A stretch of 64,000 bases of DNA from Marisa cornuarietis (GCA_004794655.1 SMMW01000575.1:12537001-12601000); one strand, 5' to 3'. Counted from the first letter of the stretch, positions 13,401 to 28,084 are shown. The notes: a model not told the origin generated them from the letters alone. Numbers and translations: made by a program.

Positions 13401-16400
13401 GGACGCAGGCTGCTTCATGACAGCCTGCCTCCTTGCAACTCTCACTTCAACTTTCATTATAAGGTGCATCAGGGAGGGGGGTTGTCTTATGTTGTATCCG
13501 CCTTACGTGTGTACGGCGCTGCGTGGGTTTCCATTAATTTGTTCATTCTGCAGGGACGTTTATTTGTATCTGTTATCTTGACAGTATTTTTGGCAGTGTT
13601 TGCCCTTTCTTCTTCTCTCTTAAAATTTTCTTCCATCTTTAATAAACGCGTTTTTAACTGTTCCCACGTGTGCGCGTCAATTTTTAAACTTAGGGATGAT
13701 TGGATGTGTCGCCGGCATCGGGCGTTTCAGTGCTTGTTGAGTCTGTGTGACAATTAGCACTATTTACATGATAGATTTAAATCGTTTATTAACATTCAAA
13801 TCACTTCAATTTTTTTCCATTTCATCCGTTCTATAGCATTTCATGCATCCTATAGATGAATCGACCGTTAGACGAAACGACTTTGTTGAACAGACCTTAT
13901 TCGAATCGACCTTAATCGAAACGACCCTAGTCGAATCGACCGGGAACCGGTTTCTCATCAATCCTATGCTGACAACACGCAGCTTTACTGCTCCACTCCA
14001 CCGGCTGAGCCTTACTCTGCTATTAGCACTCTAGAAGCTTGTATTAGAGATGTCAAGGGCTGGATGGTAAAAAATAAGCTTAAACTAAACGATGATAAAA
14101 CAGAAGCCCTCTTGTACCATAGAAGAAGACATCAACCTTCACTTTTCAGTCTGCCCAATCACATCAAGGTGGAAGAAATCAACATCACCTTTACATCATC
14201 CATTAGAAAACTGGGATTTATTGTCACTGCAGACATGACTCTTGATAAACATGTTACAGCTGTCTGTCAGTCTGCCTATTATGAGCTCCGTAAGATCAGT
14301 GCCATCCGTCACTTTCTCTCTACACGCGCCACCAACACTTGTCTGTGCGTTTGTTCTTTCTCGACTTGACTACTGCAACTCCTTGCTCGCAGGCTGCCTC
14401 TCATCCCTCATTCAGAGACTCCAGAAAGTACAGAAGTCCGCTGCTCCGCAAAATGGAACCATGCCACCCCTCTCCTTCATACTCTACACTGGCTACCCAT
14501 CCGTTTTCGCATTCAGTGCAAACTGTCTATGCTTTGTTTTAATTTCTTTCAGGCTCCTGCCCTGACTATTTCTCTGAACTTCTCATCCCTTACGTTCCGG
14601 CCAGACAACTACACTCTTCGTTTGATGACCATATCCTAACTGTTCCTGTCACCAGAACAACAACATATGGTCACAGGATTTTTGGTTACTGTGCAGCTAA
14701 ACAATGGAACTCTCACCCTTTCCATATCCGCCACCTTCCTACAATTGAATCCTTCAAATCTGCACTGAAAACGCACCTCTTCCTTGAGCATTACTCCTAG
14801 CACAGTCCACACAATGCTAGTCCTTCTTACCCTCTCCCCTTCCGCTTTTGCTACTTTTCTGGCAATGTTCCTCTGCAGAATCACTATATTCTCTGTTCCT
14901 GTTACTTGGTGCCTTTTTGTGTTTTCTGTTTATCGTCAGTACTGTCGTTTATTCTTCCGTCCCTCGTGTTCTATCCATTTAGTCCATTATTATAAAGTAG
15001 AAGGTACTCAGAGTAGCTACTCCCATCATATGTCACCACATTTTCAGACTACACAGTGCTTTCTTAAGAGAAAATAAAATTTCTTTGTTGTCAGCCTCGA
15101 CATTCCGTGAAGCTGATATCAGTTCTTCGTCAGATGCCTCAGCGCCAGGGACCTGATGAGTTCTTCAGTTTTCCAGGGAAAAAAGGATCGGTAAACTTGA
15201 AACATATGTTTGTCAAACATTTTACTGACTGCAATCAAGAAGTAAAAACACACTTGAGGGGAGGTGTGTTGGTAGAATGTGGGTGGAGAGTGTTTTACGC
15301 TTGTATACAAGGTATGTCTGAAAAGTAACAGGACTGGTGTCACAAACAACTTATTTCAATTCCACCCAACAAACTACATGGTATCCCCTTCAAAGTAATC
15401 CCCCTCGAGTCTAATGCACTTTTTCCATTACTTTGAAGGAGAAACCATATTGTTTGTTGTTTGGATTTGAAATAAATTGTGACTCCAGTCCCGTTACTTT
15501 TCAGACACTCATCTGCTTTCACATTAAACGGTATTTTTTTCTTCTTTGAACCATTTGCTAGAAGTTGATAATTTTGAAGGTGGACAAATAACAGCTAATA
15601 TAATATCTGTATATTTGTATAGCATATTGCACTACCACCAATCAAGACATGGCCCGCACAGAATGGATGGACTTTTTCTTGTTGGCTGCGATTGGACCCT
15701 GTGACTGGTGCAAGTGTAGAACGAGAGAAACCATACATCTATTGGTGGGTAAAAGTGTCTTTGCTTATTATATTGTACAGTGATCTTGAGTTTCCCTTAA
15801 ACTTTTTAAGGAAATTTGAAAGAAAATTCACAAAATACATTTTCTTATATTCTTCCAGAGTTTCTGAAGTAAGTGAATAATTAAGTAAGTTAAAGAATAG
15901 TATATATTTTAGAATATATTAAATTATCCAAATTGTAATTGTTGAAGCATTCCTTGTCATGATGTCCTTATAATTTAATTTCTGGTAGTATTTGAAAGCT
16001 GATTTCATGGAGCAGCAAATTTTCAGAAATTCAATTTATTTTCATTGTTGCAATCTGCTTATGTTGGAAATAAATAATCATCATGCGTGCAGCTTCCGAA
16101 CCAGCAAAGGAATTGGCTATTCAGCCCACTTTGTGGGAGAGTCTCTTGTCATCACTTCTATGAAGGTCAAGGGCAAAGGGTTTCAGCACTGTGTCAAATA
16201 CGAATTTCAACCACGCAGGGTAAGTAAGCCAGCTTTTCACTTTTTTCAAAAGTTCCTGAGTCGTTGAGTGCTATCTTCAATCTGTGTGGCTGCACATGCT
16301 TTTTCTGGTTTTCCAAAAAATATTCCATTAAGTTTCCTTTAGAAAGACCAAAAGAGGAAATTTAGTTTTTGAACTTCTCTTTGAAGTTTTCCCACTTAGA

Positions 16401-19400
16401 GTTCAGATCAACTTTGACTTGTAACTCCTTCAACTTTTGTGAGAGGGATGTGCTTATAATAATGTAACATGCAGCATCAGGACCAAGATAGACCACACTC
16501 TCTGCACAGACCATTAATGACTATGCTTAGTTGTACATGACAAGGCAACAACATAATGGAACTGCATTTACAAAAAGGGTTACTCCCCACCCCTCAAGGC
16601 TTTGTAGAGTACCATTTCATAAAGTTTAAAATCCAATTCTTAGAACACATTTGCTTGAAAATTTGATGTTTTGACAATTTGTGGATAATTTCTGGCTGTA
16701 TTGATATAATTTTCCAGCTATCTTTTATTAATCCTGATATTTAACATTACATATAAAGGTTACCAGAAGATTGGTATAAGCCTGTTATGAGGTAAAGGTA
16801 AAGGTTATGAGTAAAAGAAGTGGTCCAATACTTCACTGTGTGCAAAGTTTGCTAAGAAGATTTCAAGCAATTTGGTTCAAAAAATTTCCACCAAATGTTT
16901 GCTATAAGATATAAGAATTTTTTCTTTCATACTCTCAGGGGTACTGAGTTATTCAAAAGTCACTTACCTGCAAAACATAAAATGTCAAACCTAAACAGCA
17001 TCAAGTATATACACACATACTCATATGTCTGTATGCACACATTCAAAACTCTATGATACTGAACATTTACAAATAACATTACTATGGTGAGGAATGGCAG
17101 TAGGATAAAAGTCTTCATCTGCAGTTAATATTTGATCTTTAGTTTTCACTCATCAAATTATTGTTAAAGACTTTTTGTTAACTGCTGTTTCTATTTGACC
17201 ATCAATCCACCAAGGTCGGCTAGAATGATCTTGACCACCTAGTTTATTCAGATTTAAAGGCTGAGCTTCCACCATCTGGCAGGAAAGAATGGTTTGACCC
17301 AGGGGAGAAAGTTAAGGGTACTTGTCAGACCAGATGGAAGCAGCAAAGTATGACCACTATGGCAAAGTATGACCACAGGGGTATCTGGCATTGCATGTGC
17401 TTCCTCCCCAGCTGAGACTTCTCCTACCTTCATGTAGAAGTTCGGCCTTTTAGTTTCTCCTGGTTAGTGGCGTCCCCTCACCTAGCAGGCTTGAGGGAGG
17501 CGGTTCTCCGCAATTTTTGTATTTTTATTAGTTTGTTGTGTTTTTGGTGTCCACTGTGTAACCCGGTGCTTTTTTCATTGCGTCGTTACAGGACTGTTTG
17601 AAATTTTGTTTACTTCAGCGACTTTCGGATTTCCTATCGACTGCCGGTCTTTTCTGCCTAACGGTTTCTTCTGAAGATCTTGAAGATCACACAGTCAGTC
17701 ATTTGCTATAAAATTTTCATGCAGTTTTCCTCCGCTTTGTGATTAAACCGATACCAGCAATCTTCTGACGATGTTAGCTCCGTTGACCCGAGTCTCTGTT
17801 AATGTATTCACAGTATTCTGCGATCCTACAGACGACACAATGGCTTTCTGAACTGTAGATCTAAACTCAGGGCTGTTGAGAGCCAGCACGGATGTAGTCT
17901 GATAGTGTCTACTGTCTACGCCCTAATGTTCGGATGATTCATCTTTCATTTGACTATCTTTGCTGACATTGTGCATCTGTGTGAAACTAATCTTACTGTG
18001 GCCGTTAACATGATGCTTTAACAAGAGTTGTGATTATGGAACCGGTTTCAGTCAGTGAAAGTTAAGCCACTGAACCAGAGATTGACAGTTGATCTTCTAT
18101 GCAAACATCATAATAATTTTTTGCTACTTTTAAACAGAACTTTATTGACTTACTGAAGATTTCATGCAATGGCAAGGTTACTGACTGCATCTGTGCTGAT
18201 GGCGTTCACCTACTTAACATGACTGGCTGCTATACCGGGTCACACAATAATCTCATTGTTTTTGAGATCAGCGCCCATTATTTTATGTTTATGTGTTTTA
18301 CCTTTTTTTAAGTGCTTTGAGCCTGCCTTTGATGGTGGGGTGAAGCGCTATATCTTGCAAGTTAGATCCGATGCAAGCCTTCTTCTCGAGTGCCTAGATA
18401 CTCTACTTCCTGCCATCACAAATATTGTAAATGTCAGCCTGTCGTCAGGTGTTTTCCCATCTTTGTTCAAAAATGCGGTGGTGAGGCCATTTCTAAAGAA
18501 ATCCACGCTTGACGTCAATGTCCTGAACAACTACCGTCCAGTTTCCAACTTGTCTTTTCTCTCTAAGATCATAGAGAAAATAGTTTTGACACAGCTCTGG
18601 GCATACTTACAAGAGCACCATCTTATCCCACAAGCTCAGTCGGCGTATAGACCTTTCCACAGCACCGAGACCACTCTTATTAAAGTAACAACAGACATAT
18701 TATCTGCTCTTGACAGTGGTGATGTCTCTCCATTTACCCTACTGGACCTGTCTGCTGCATTTGACACTATAGACCACTCTCTGCTTCTTCACAGACTCCA
18801 CACCCTCTACGGGATTTCTGGACCTGTGCTCTCGTGGTTCAACTCCTATCTCACTGATAGGACCCAGACTGTGTTAGTTGATGGTCAGATATCTCGCCCT
18901 GCTTCACTTTTCTGTGGTGTTCCCCAAGGCTCAGTACTTGGCCCAGTTCTGTTCATCCTGTATACTAAGCCCCTTTCATCATGCATCCAGTCTCACCAGG
19001 TTTCTCATCAATCCTATGCTGACGACACGCAGCTTTACTGTTCCACTCCGCCAGCTGAGTCTCACTGTGCTATTAGCTCTATAGAAGCTTGTATCAGCGA
19101 TGTCAAGGGCTGGATGGTAAACAACAAGCTTAAACTAAATGATGATAAAACGGAAGCCCTCTTGTGCCATAGAAGAAGACATCAACCTTCACTCGTCAGT
19201 CTGCCCAATCACATCAAGGTGGGCGACAGCAACATCACCTTCACGTCATCCGTTAGGAATCTGGGATTTATTGTCACTGATGACATGACACTCGATAGAC
19301 ATGTAGCATCTGTCTGTCGATCTGCCTGTTATGAGATTCGTAAGATCAGTGCTATCCGTCACTTTCTCTCTACACGCGCTATTAACACTCTTGTCTGTGC

Positions 19401-22400
19401 GTTTGTTCTTTCTCGACTTGACTACTGCAACTCCTTGCTGGCAGGCTGCCCTGACTACCTCATTCAGAGACTCCAGAGAGTACAGAACTCCGCTGCGCGT
19501 CTGGTGCTTAGAGCAAGGAAACGGGACCATGTCACTCCTCTCCTTCGTTTGCTACACTGGCTCCCCATCCGTTCTCGCATTCAGTACAAACTGTCTGTGC
19601 TGTGTTTTAATTTCTTTGCTGGCTCCTGTCCTGACTATTTCTCTGAACTTCTCATCCCTTACTCTCCGGCCAGACAACTACGCTCTTCGTCTGACGACCG
19701 TATCCTAACTGTTCCTGTCACCAGAACAACAACATATGGTCACAGGACTTTTAGCTACTGTGCTGCAAAACAATGGAACTCTCTTCCTTTCCATATCCGC
19801 CATCTTCCTACAACTGAATCTTTCAAATCTGCACTGAAAACGCACCTCTTCCTTGAGCATTACTCCTAACACAGTCCACACAATGCTAGTCCTTCTTAAC
19901 CTCCCCCCATCCCTCTGGCTACTTTACCCATCTTTCTCGCAGAATCACTATATTTTCTCTGTTTCTGTTACTTGATGCCTTTTGTTTTCTGTTTCGTCGT
20001 CAGTACTGTCGTTTTCTTTCGTCCTCTTTGTTCTGTATCTACTTAGTCCACATCTCTTCCTCGTTTTAAGCGCTAAGAGCATGCTCTCTATGAGTGTGAA
20101 TATGCGCTATAAAAATCTTCACTATTATTATTATTATTTATTATTTATTTAAATATACATTATTATTATTATTATTATTAGCATCATTCTAATGGAAGGA
20201 AACATCTGACTGAACTGAATGTGTACAAATTACTAGTAGAGAACTCATGTACATCATTTTTTCAGTTCATTGTTTATAGATTTACTCCACAACTTTTCAG
20301 TGGTACATGGTGACTCTGGTGCATGTTTACAATCGCTGGAGTCGCTCTGAGATCCGGTGCTATGTCGACGGACAGTTGGTGTCATCAGCAGATATGTCAT
20401 GGCTTGTCTCCACAAGTGATGTGAGAATGATTTTCTTTAGAGGCATGCTTATTTTAGAAAACAAAATACCAGGATTGTGTAATCAGTGATTCTGAATGGG
20501 TCATCATCACCATCTTTTTGCAAGCAACATCCTTTGAGTGAGCTGACATGTGAAACTACAGGTGAAGAGAGTTAATATGATGAGTGATGTACTGTGTTCT
20601 CATCAGTTATGTTCACTTCTAAAACTAAACACAGATTTGTTTTTATCTGCTCAGTGCACTTTGAGTGTTAGAAAAAGTTGTTGACAGTGACCCTATTCAG
20701 CATCATTTATATGCATTAAAAAGAAAGTCAGTTTTTTGAAAATTTATGTACACATTAATTTTAGGGAAAAAAGACATTAAATTAGTAAATCAGTTTGATC
20801 TTTCTGTTTTTTTTTATGCACAGCCTTTTGACAAGTGCTATTTGGGTTCAAGTGTGGATGGTGATGCAGAGAACATGTTTTGTGGCCAGATGTCTACAGT
20901 TTACCTCTTTAGTGAGGCGCTTTTACCCCAGCAGATACAAGTGGCTTACCAGCTAGGTCCTGGCTACAAGGTCAGTTTTGCACAGATGTTTTTGAAAAAG
21001 CATACTCTCTCTTGTTTGTCAGTTTAGCCCACTATAAATGTGGTTTAAAGGAGTGTGAAGAAGATTACAAGCAGCTGGGCCGAAATTAATCTTGCTTTTG
21101 TGTTGTAATCACATTTTTTCTAAGGTTTTTATAAATATTTTTGATGTCATTTGCTGCTTACATCATTGACAATCAGCATTTGGTGTAGAAATGCCCATTT
21201 TATTTTTCTTTTACTCTGGATTTTTTTTACGATGTCTTCTTTCCTGAGCAGAGCCAGTTCAGGTTTGACAATGAAAGCACTGCTGTTCTTGGAGACTCTG
21301 CTGCCAGGGTAAATGTTAACCATGGATGCTTCTTTTTTTGGATTGGTTACCTCCAGTTTTCAAGTAGTGGCTCTGTGTACCTTGTGACTTAGTGCCGATA
21401 GCAGTGTTTAAAGTGTGTGTGCTGGCAAGGTATCTAACCCTTGAAGTTTAATCATTTAGTTCGTAGCTGAAAATCTTGAATGAGCTCCAGAAACAGAAAA
21501 TTATAGGTTGCTGTGCTGTCTTTATTCCTTTTTGTTATTTGCTGCTATAAAACATAATTATTATCTGTTGTCCAGCTTCAGAGAAGTATTCACTAAAAAG
21601 AATTATTAGACATTTTTCCCCCCGTAAGAATATGGGGGGTCTGGTGGTGCAACAGTTAGCGCCTGTCACCAATACAGTGAAGGTTGGCTGTCCTGGGTTC
21701 AGCTCTCGTCTCGGACATGCTGTTCTTTCTCTGCATGTGGCATCTGTTTACAGGGCTGGCTGCTTTGCCGTGATAAAGTCTTAGTTGCTGCCTCGGCACA
21801 AAACACCAATCCCCTCCCCATGTCGTTAATTTGTCAGTAGATTGAAAACTTCTGGATTAAATGAATGGAAAAGTTACTTGTAAACCAGAGTCATTTTAAA
21901 AACAAGTTTTATCCCTTAATTTATAGGTTGGTACAACTGCCCATAGACTATTGCTGTAATTAGGTAGCTTCCTGCTATGTTTATTTTAAACACTGCTATT
22001 TCTTGGCTCCCTTTTGTATGTTGCATGACTTCATGTTTTCTTCATCTGCTCATTTTTCACTTATAAATAGAATTTGGTGAGAACTTTTTTTTAAAATTCA
22101 TTTATTTTTATATTCTGTTGTCATAATAAACGTGTTTTGTTGGATATTAGGCCAGCAGAGGAATTCTGCCATGTTGTTATTCAGATTTTCAAATTTTAGA
22201 ACTTGTTCTTTCATTCACTAACAGAACTTGACCAGTTAAACATGAATAGGTAGTACAGGATTATATAATAGTAATATGTAACCAGATATTTTAGGCCTCT
22301 TTCTTTTCTGTGAAAATTTTGAAATTAAACAATTTTTGCATTTATAATCCATCATGGTTTAGTTAGTAAATTAAGGTGTATTATTTAAATAATTTGATTT

Positions 22401-25400
22401 AAGTCTTTTAGTAATAAAATAATAAGGAATGTGTATGGTTTTCTTGTTTTTTTTTAAGTGTAACCAGGTTTTCATTATATCTTATATATAACTTTATTTT
22501 GAGAATATATTCTAGAATATTATTTTGTTTGATTCCAGAGTGAATTTTGTGAGGTTTCATGAAAGATATTATGTGATGTAGAATGTATGTCTAATGTATT
22601 GTAGGATATTTTAAAAGATGATGGAGATAGAACAGCATGGCGCAGACATATATCTAGGGACTAGTGTTCTAGCAGCATTTAATAATTAAAGCAGTAAATG
22701 AAATGTTGTTTTATGCAGGGATGATTATGCCAAATTATTGAACAAAATTAAGGTGCTGGTAAACAGACCAAGTCTTTTAAAATTTAAGCTTATTTGATTT
22801 TTACACTCTGATTAAGCAAGAAAAAAAAGTGATTGGAAAATTGAGGATGCCAATTTCAGATGATTTGATTTTATTTGAAATGAAACTTGTCTTACACAGG
22901 CATTTGAGAATGAAGGCAACAGGAAGGCTGACAGAGGATGAACATTCAACTATTTTATCTTTTCATGCTATTAAGAATCCAATTCTTTTAATTGTTTTTT
23001 TTTTCAGCAGATACTATACGATGGACGGCTAACTAGCAGCATAGTGTTTATGTACAACCCTATTGCTTGTGATAGTCAGCTGTGCTTGGAATCTTCTCCT
23101 AAGGGAAATCCCTCCTTCTTTGTCCACACACCTCATGCTATGATGTGCCAGGCAAGTCACTGGGATACGAACCACAATTTTCAAATTCAATACTATGTTT
23201 TCATTGATTAAATACTAAGTTTTTCCATAATGTAAATATTTTATGAATGTTTCAAAATTATGTTTCCTTGATTTAAAATGAGACTTGTACTTAACTGTTT
23301 CTTTCAGGATGTGAAGGCAGTGATAACTCATTCTATACACAGTACCCTTCATTCGTTGGGAGGAGTGCAGGTGAGTAGGGGGATACATTTTTGCTAAGGT
23401 CAGTGCATTCTTATGGTAGGATAGAAGAGTTCACCTCTGCATCTAGTTTGTGGATGTTGATTGCTGGCTTGTTTAGATAAAGACCTGTTTGTTTCAGATC
23501 CTTTTCCCGTTGTTTGGTCAGCTAGACATGCCTGTTGATCAAGGCCCTGACAAACAGAGTCAAGTGGATTACACAACCTGGTATTGTAACTTCATCTTAT
23601 TTTCCCTGCAGCTTATCAATTGAAGATTTGTGTGGCATCTGTACTAAGCTTTTAGGACTTTTTTGTTAATTTAGTCTTATAGTTATATGTAAGGGATTTT
23701 TTAAATTTTGGTGAGGTCAAAAGGTTTGGGGCTTTTGTGGCATCTGTAATAAAAAAAAGTGTAAGGTTTGTTTCCAACTTATGAAATTTACAGCTTATAC
23801 ATTTTGATTACTGCCAAGATGAAAATGTGTATTATGAATTGCATGCCTCATGCTTGCTTGAATTGCATTTTCTTTTATATAGTACAAATAAGGACGAAAC
23901 ATGAAGATAAAATTAAGACTTCTCTAGTTGACGAGTGTTGGTCTTCTCCCAACAGTGCTAACCTGATGGACTTGCTGTGTGATCTACTCAAGAGTTCCTC
24001 CACCATCCACCAGCAGTTTCTGCAGAGCAAAGGCTTTCTTGTCATATCGTACCTTCTGGAAAAAGTGAGCATGACTTGTATGATTACATTCAAGCATTTT
24101 ACTCAAGCTTACACTGCTAGTTATAATTCAGGATTATTGTTGTCACTTTACAGCACATCTTTTCTTCCATGGTGTTCCAGGATTCTACAATGACAACTGT
24201 AAAAAAATTCCCGTATCACAATGACCGTATTCAGACAGGTGAATGAAGTACTAGATAAAGATTTTTTTTGTAATAACTTCAGCTGGAGTACAACCAGCTA
24301 TTCCAGTAAACTACTGATGTGTTCATAGTGTTGTTCTTCAGTCTTCAAGGGATCACATCACACCTGCTGTGCTGGAAGCCTTTCTTGACCTGACTCAGTA
24401 CTTGGTCAAATTGCCTGCTGGTGCCCCGCTACTCAAGCACTTGTTTGATTACATCTTGTTCAACCCCCAGTTGTGGGTACACACTTCTGTGGAGGTTAGT
24501 GTCATGGGTCATGTTGTTTATTTGAAAGGTGTTGTTTATGTGACATGCTTTCAAAATTTTTAGCTTGCTCACCTTGCAGAAAGCTGTGGTGTAGGTAAAA
24601 CACCTTTTTTATTTTGGTGACAAATTATTTAATTTTTATAAAATGTTGAACTGGTACCATATATGTGGCTTTGATAAGGTCTCAAGGTTGCTAATTGTGT
24701 GTGTATATATATATATAGCTACTTGCAGAATATTTTTTTCTTGTTTGTGTGTGTGTGTGTGTGTTTATGTATGAAAGGGGATCATAAATTACTGAGTTCT
24801 CTTAACATACTAGTTATGTTTTTTATTGTTACCTGTCTTTGGATAGTGGATAAAATGGTGAAAAACGAAAATAATAATTAATAATAATAACATTCATGTG
24901 CACAACAACTAAAGCTGTTGGTCATTTAACAGGTGCAGACAAAGCTATACTGCTACCTTGCTACAGAATTCATCAATGACGCTCATATCTATACCAACAT
25001 CCGCAGAGTGTCCGCCATCCTCCAGACAATGCACTCTCTTAAGTTTTTCTACTGGGTAGTCAGTCCACAGGATCGTAGTGGGATCATTCCTAAAGGCTTG
25101 GGTAAGTTGGTGTTAAAGCAGTGGAGAAACAGAATTTAAATAAAGAAGTTACCATAAAATACACTATTTTAGATTAGCTATCTTAAATGATAGGAAAAAT
25201 TTAATGAAGCATAATGCATGTCTTGCTTGGAAGTTTGTTCAGATATTCCTGACACTGATTGCCTGCAGATTTTTGTGCAAAAAAGTAAGATTATGATTTG
25301 TAGTTTAGCTTCTTGCATCTAGTATCAGAGTGATTGTATCTGCCCTGAGTATGTAAATAGTCAGATGCATTCCTGGTAACCTTGGTATTAGAAATGTTGG

Positions 25401-28045
25401 TATTCACAAATGTTGATCATCCCAAAATAAAAGTATGGCAGGGCAAACAAGAAAGCTAGACTCTTCAGGTAATTTATTCAACTGAAAATATGTGGCCATT
25501 GATTGAAATCTAAAAAGTTATTGATCATCCGCCAGAACTGATGATTCCTCATCACTTTAACTGTTGTTGCTTTTGATCCATTTTGTGTTGCTTAGATGGG
25601 CCTCGACCAACGTGTGATGAGATAGTCAGACTGAGGTCTTTCATGCTTCTCTACCTGCGAGAGCTGATCATCAAAGGGCAGGGAATATTAGAGGATGAGC
25701 TTCAGAGCATGCTGAATTACCTGACCACACTACATGAAGTACGGAAACATGCATCTTTTGGTTTACTTGCATATAGCTATGCTGAATAGAATGCAAGAGA
25801 GGAACAAAGGAAAGAGCTTACATGAGTGGGCGCTTGCATGTCTGTGCAAACACATTACATGCATGTTTGCTTGCACATGTATTCAAGAAGGGTTTCAGTT
25901 GCTGGTGTGTTTTTGCAGTATACACCGCGTGGAAGTCCTGTTAAAAAAAAAATTCCAAAGAGTGGCTGACACTGAAAGAAACCAAATAGATTGAGAAAAA
26001 AAATCCACACACAAGCATGTGACAGCTTACGTTGGTCATAAAGTTGTTGGTCATAAAGCAAAAGTGCTTTCGATTGCACAGTCCTGCATGTTTAAAACTG
26101 CTCCTGACTATTTGCAAGAGGTAGTTCCTCCCTACCAGCCGTCACGTAGCCTGCGCTCTAGCGCCCAGTCACGCTTCTGTCTCCCTGCAGTGGAAGACAC
26201 AAGCAAGAAGCGCACTGGAGCCAGGGCCTTCAAAAACACAGCACCTAAACTGTGGAATGCTCTGCCATCGTCACTCTCCACCATCACCTCACCAACCACG
26301 TTTTGAAAAAGACTGAAGACCCATCTGTTTATTTAAGATGGATTTAAACTTAACCAATCAAGAAACACTTCTGTCTTTATTTTTTTTATTTTCCTGGTGT
26401 TTTATCTATTTATTTACTTTATTTTTTCATTTATTTTGTTTTTGCTGTGCAATGAGCATTCTTCTGAATGGATACCTGCACATTATAAATGGACATCATC
26501 ATCATCATAAATAAATGTATAATTGATCTCTGCCAACAGGATGACAACCTACTTGATGTTTTGGAGCTGTTGGTGGAACTGATGGCTCAACATCCAGCAT
26601 CCATGGTGCCTGCTTTTGACAAGAAGAATGGTGTATGGTTAGTACAGTCTTTGTATCATGATTCTATTGCCATGAGAAATAAGGCTGGGTCTCCTTGACA
26701 TATCCTGAAGATGAGAAGCAGATGTGACAAACAGTCATCCCTGCAATAATACTGAGCATGACATGTAAGACATACTGCTCGAATGCTATCAATATATTTG
26801 ATTTCAATCTGTTGTATTCTTTCTGTGTGTATGTGTGTGAGAGACAATGACAATGACCAACTTTTTTTGTCCCAGTGGGCAATTTAAATATGGAAATGTG
26901 CTCTAGTCGCAAGTAAAAGTTAGAAATAAAAGTAAAAAATCAAGTTCAAGGGAGAGAGTGTGTGTGTGTGTGTGAAAATGAGATGAGTTGATAAGAAGAA
27001 AGCACTGTACATGTCACTTTCTAGCACAGTCCATTTATAGGCATGCATATAGTCTGATTTGAATTCAAACCATTTGATTAGTTTTCTATAGCACTATACT
27101 ATAGTCGTGCATAATCTTGGTCCCTTAGGCAACTAGTCAGTCTAAGCAGCTTCTTCTGTAAGTACTGGTGCTAGAACACCTACCATTAGCCTTATGCCTT
27201 ATTGCTGCTTGAGATCTCTGTACATGCTTGTAACCATATGTACTTGTGAAAAATCCAGTTTGTTCTTGAATTTTCTTTTATGTGTGTGTCTCTCTTGCTG
27301 GTGACAACTTACAACTGCGATATGTGGTAATCCACTTTCTCATAGTCACATCTGCTGTTGTTTTTCCATACTTAAACCAGCCGTGCCAGTTTAAAAAAAA
27401 AATTAAAGACATATAACGCAACACAAACATGTCTTGTTTGAAGAAATTGCAGCATTTTGTTGTTAAAAGCAGGTACTGAAGCTATTTAAACGTGTTATCG
27501 GGAAGCAAAAAGCACTGTAGTTAATTGAACTAGTTGATATTATTAAGGGATCAGATGCACAATTTGTCTTTGGTAAACATTAAAGTATCCAACTTAGCAC
27601 CATTTACAAAAAAATTATATTTCAACTTGGCTGACCTATCTTTGAATTGACGGTGTGACTGATAGTTTTTTTTTAATTTTTTATTTTTGTCTACCAGATG
27701 CCACATGCTAGTATTATAATGGCTATCATGCTAGTATAAATCTTAATGTTCTCAACTTCATGTAGTCAGTGATCTGCATTTTCAAATATATTTGCTTTGT
27801 TTTTATATGAATCCGTAGCATTTGCACTCTAATACCATGAGAATAAAAAACAGCTTGATAACACTGTTTTTTCATTAAATTTTCAGCACGGTGTTTAAGC
27901 TACTGGCCTCACAGAGAGAGGACATCCGTCTGCTGGCACTGCGGCTGCTAGGCTTTTTCCTCATGCGTAGCACATACAGGTAGGAATGGGCTTGTCTGTT
28001 GTCAGGGTATTTAATACGGGTGGAACTTACAAAAAATATATATAT

Positions 28046-28084
<39 letters not shown>

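Noticed and set aside
18256..18360. N-terminal extension of the LINE protein from the ATG at 18256
   Set aside because: These codons cover the 3' tail signature of the preceding element (18309-18352), so the in-frame ATG is accidental.
28036..28080. CRISPR-like or satellite array
   Set aside because: Simple TA/GT microsatellite. No spacer-repeat arrays exist in this window, and it is eukaryotic DNA.
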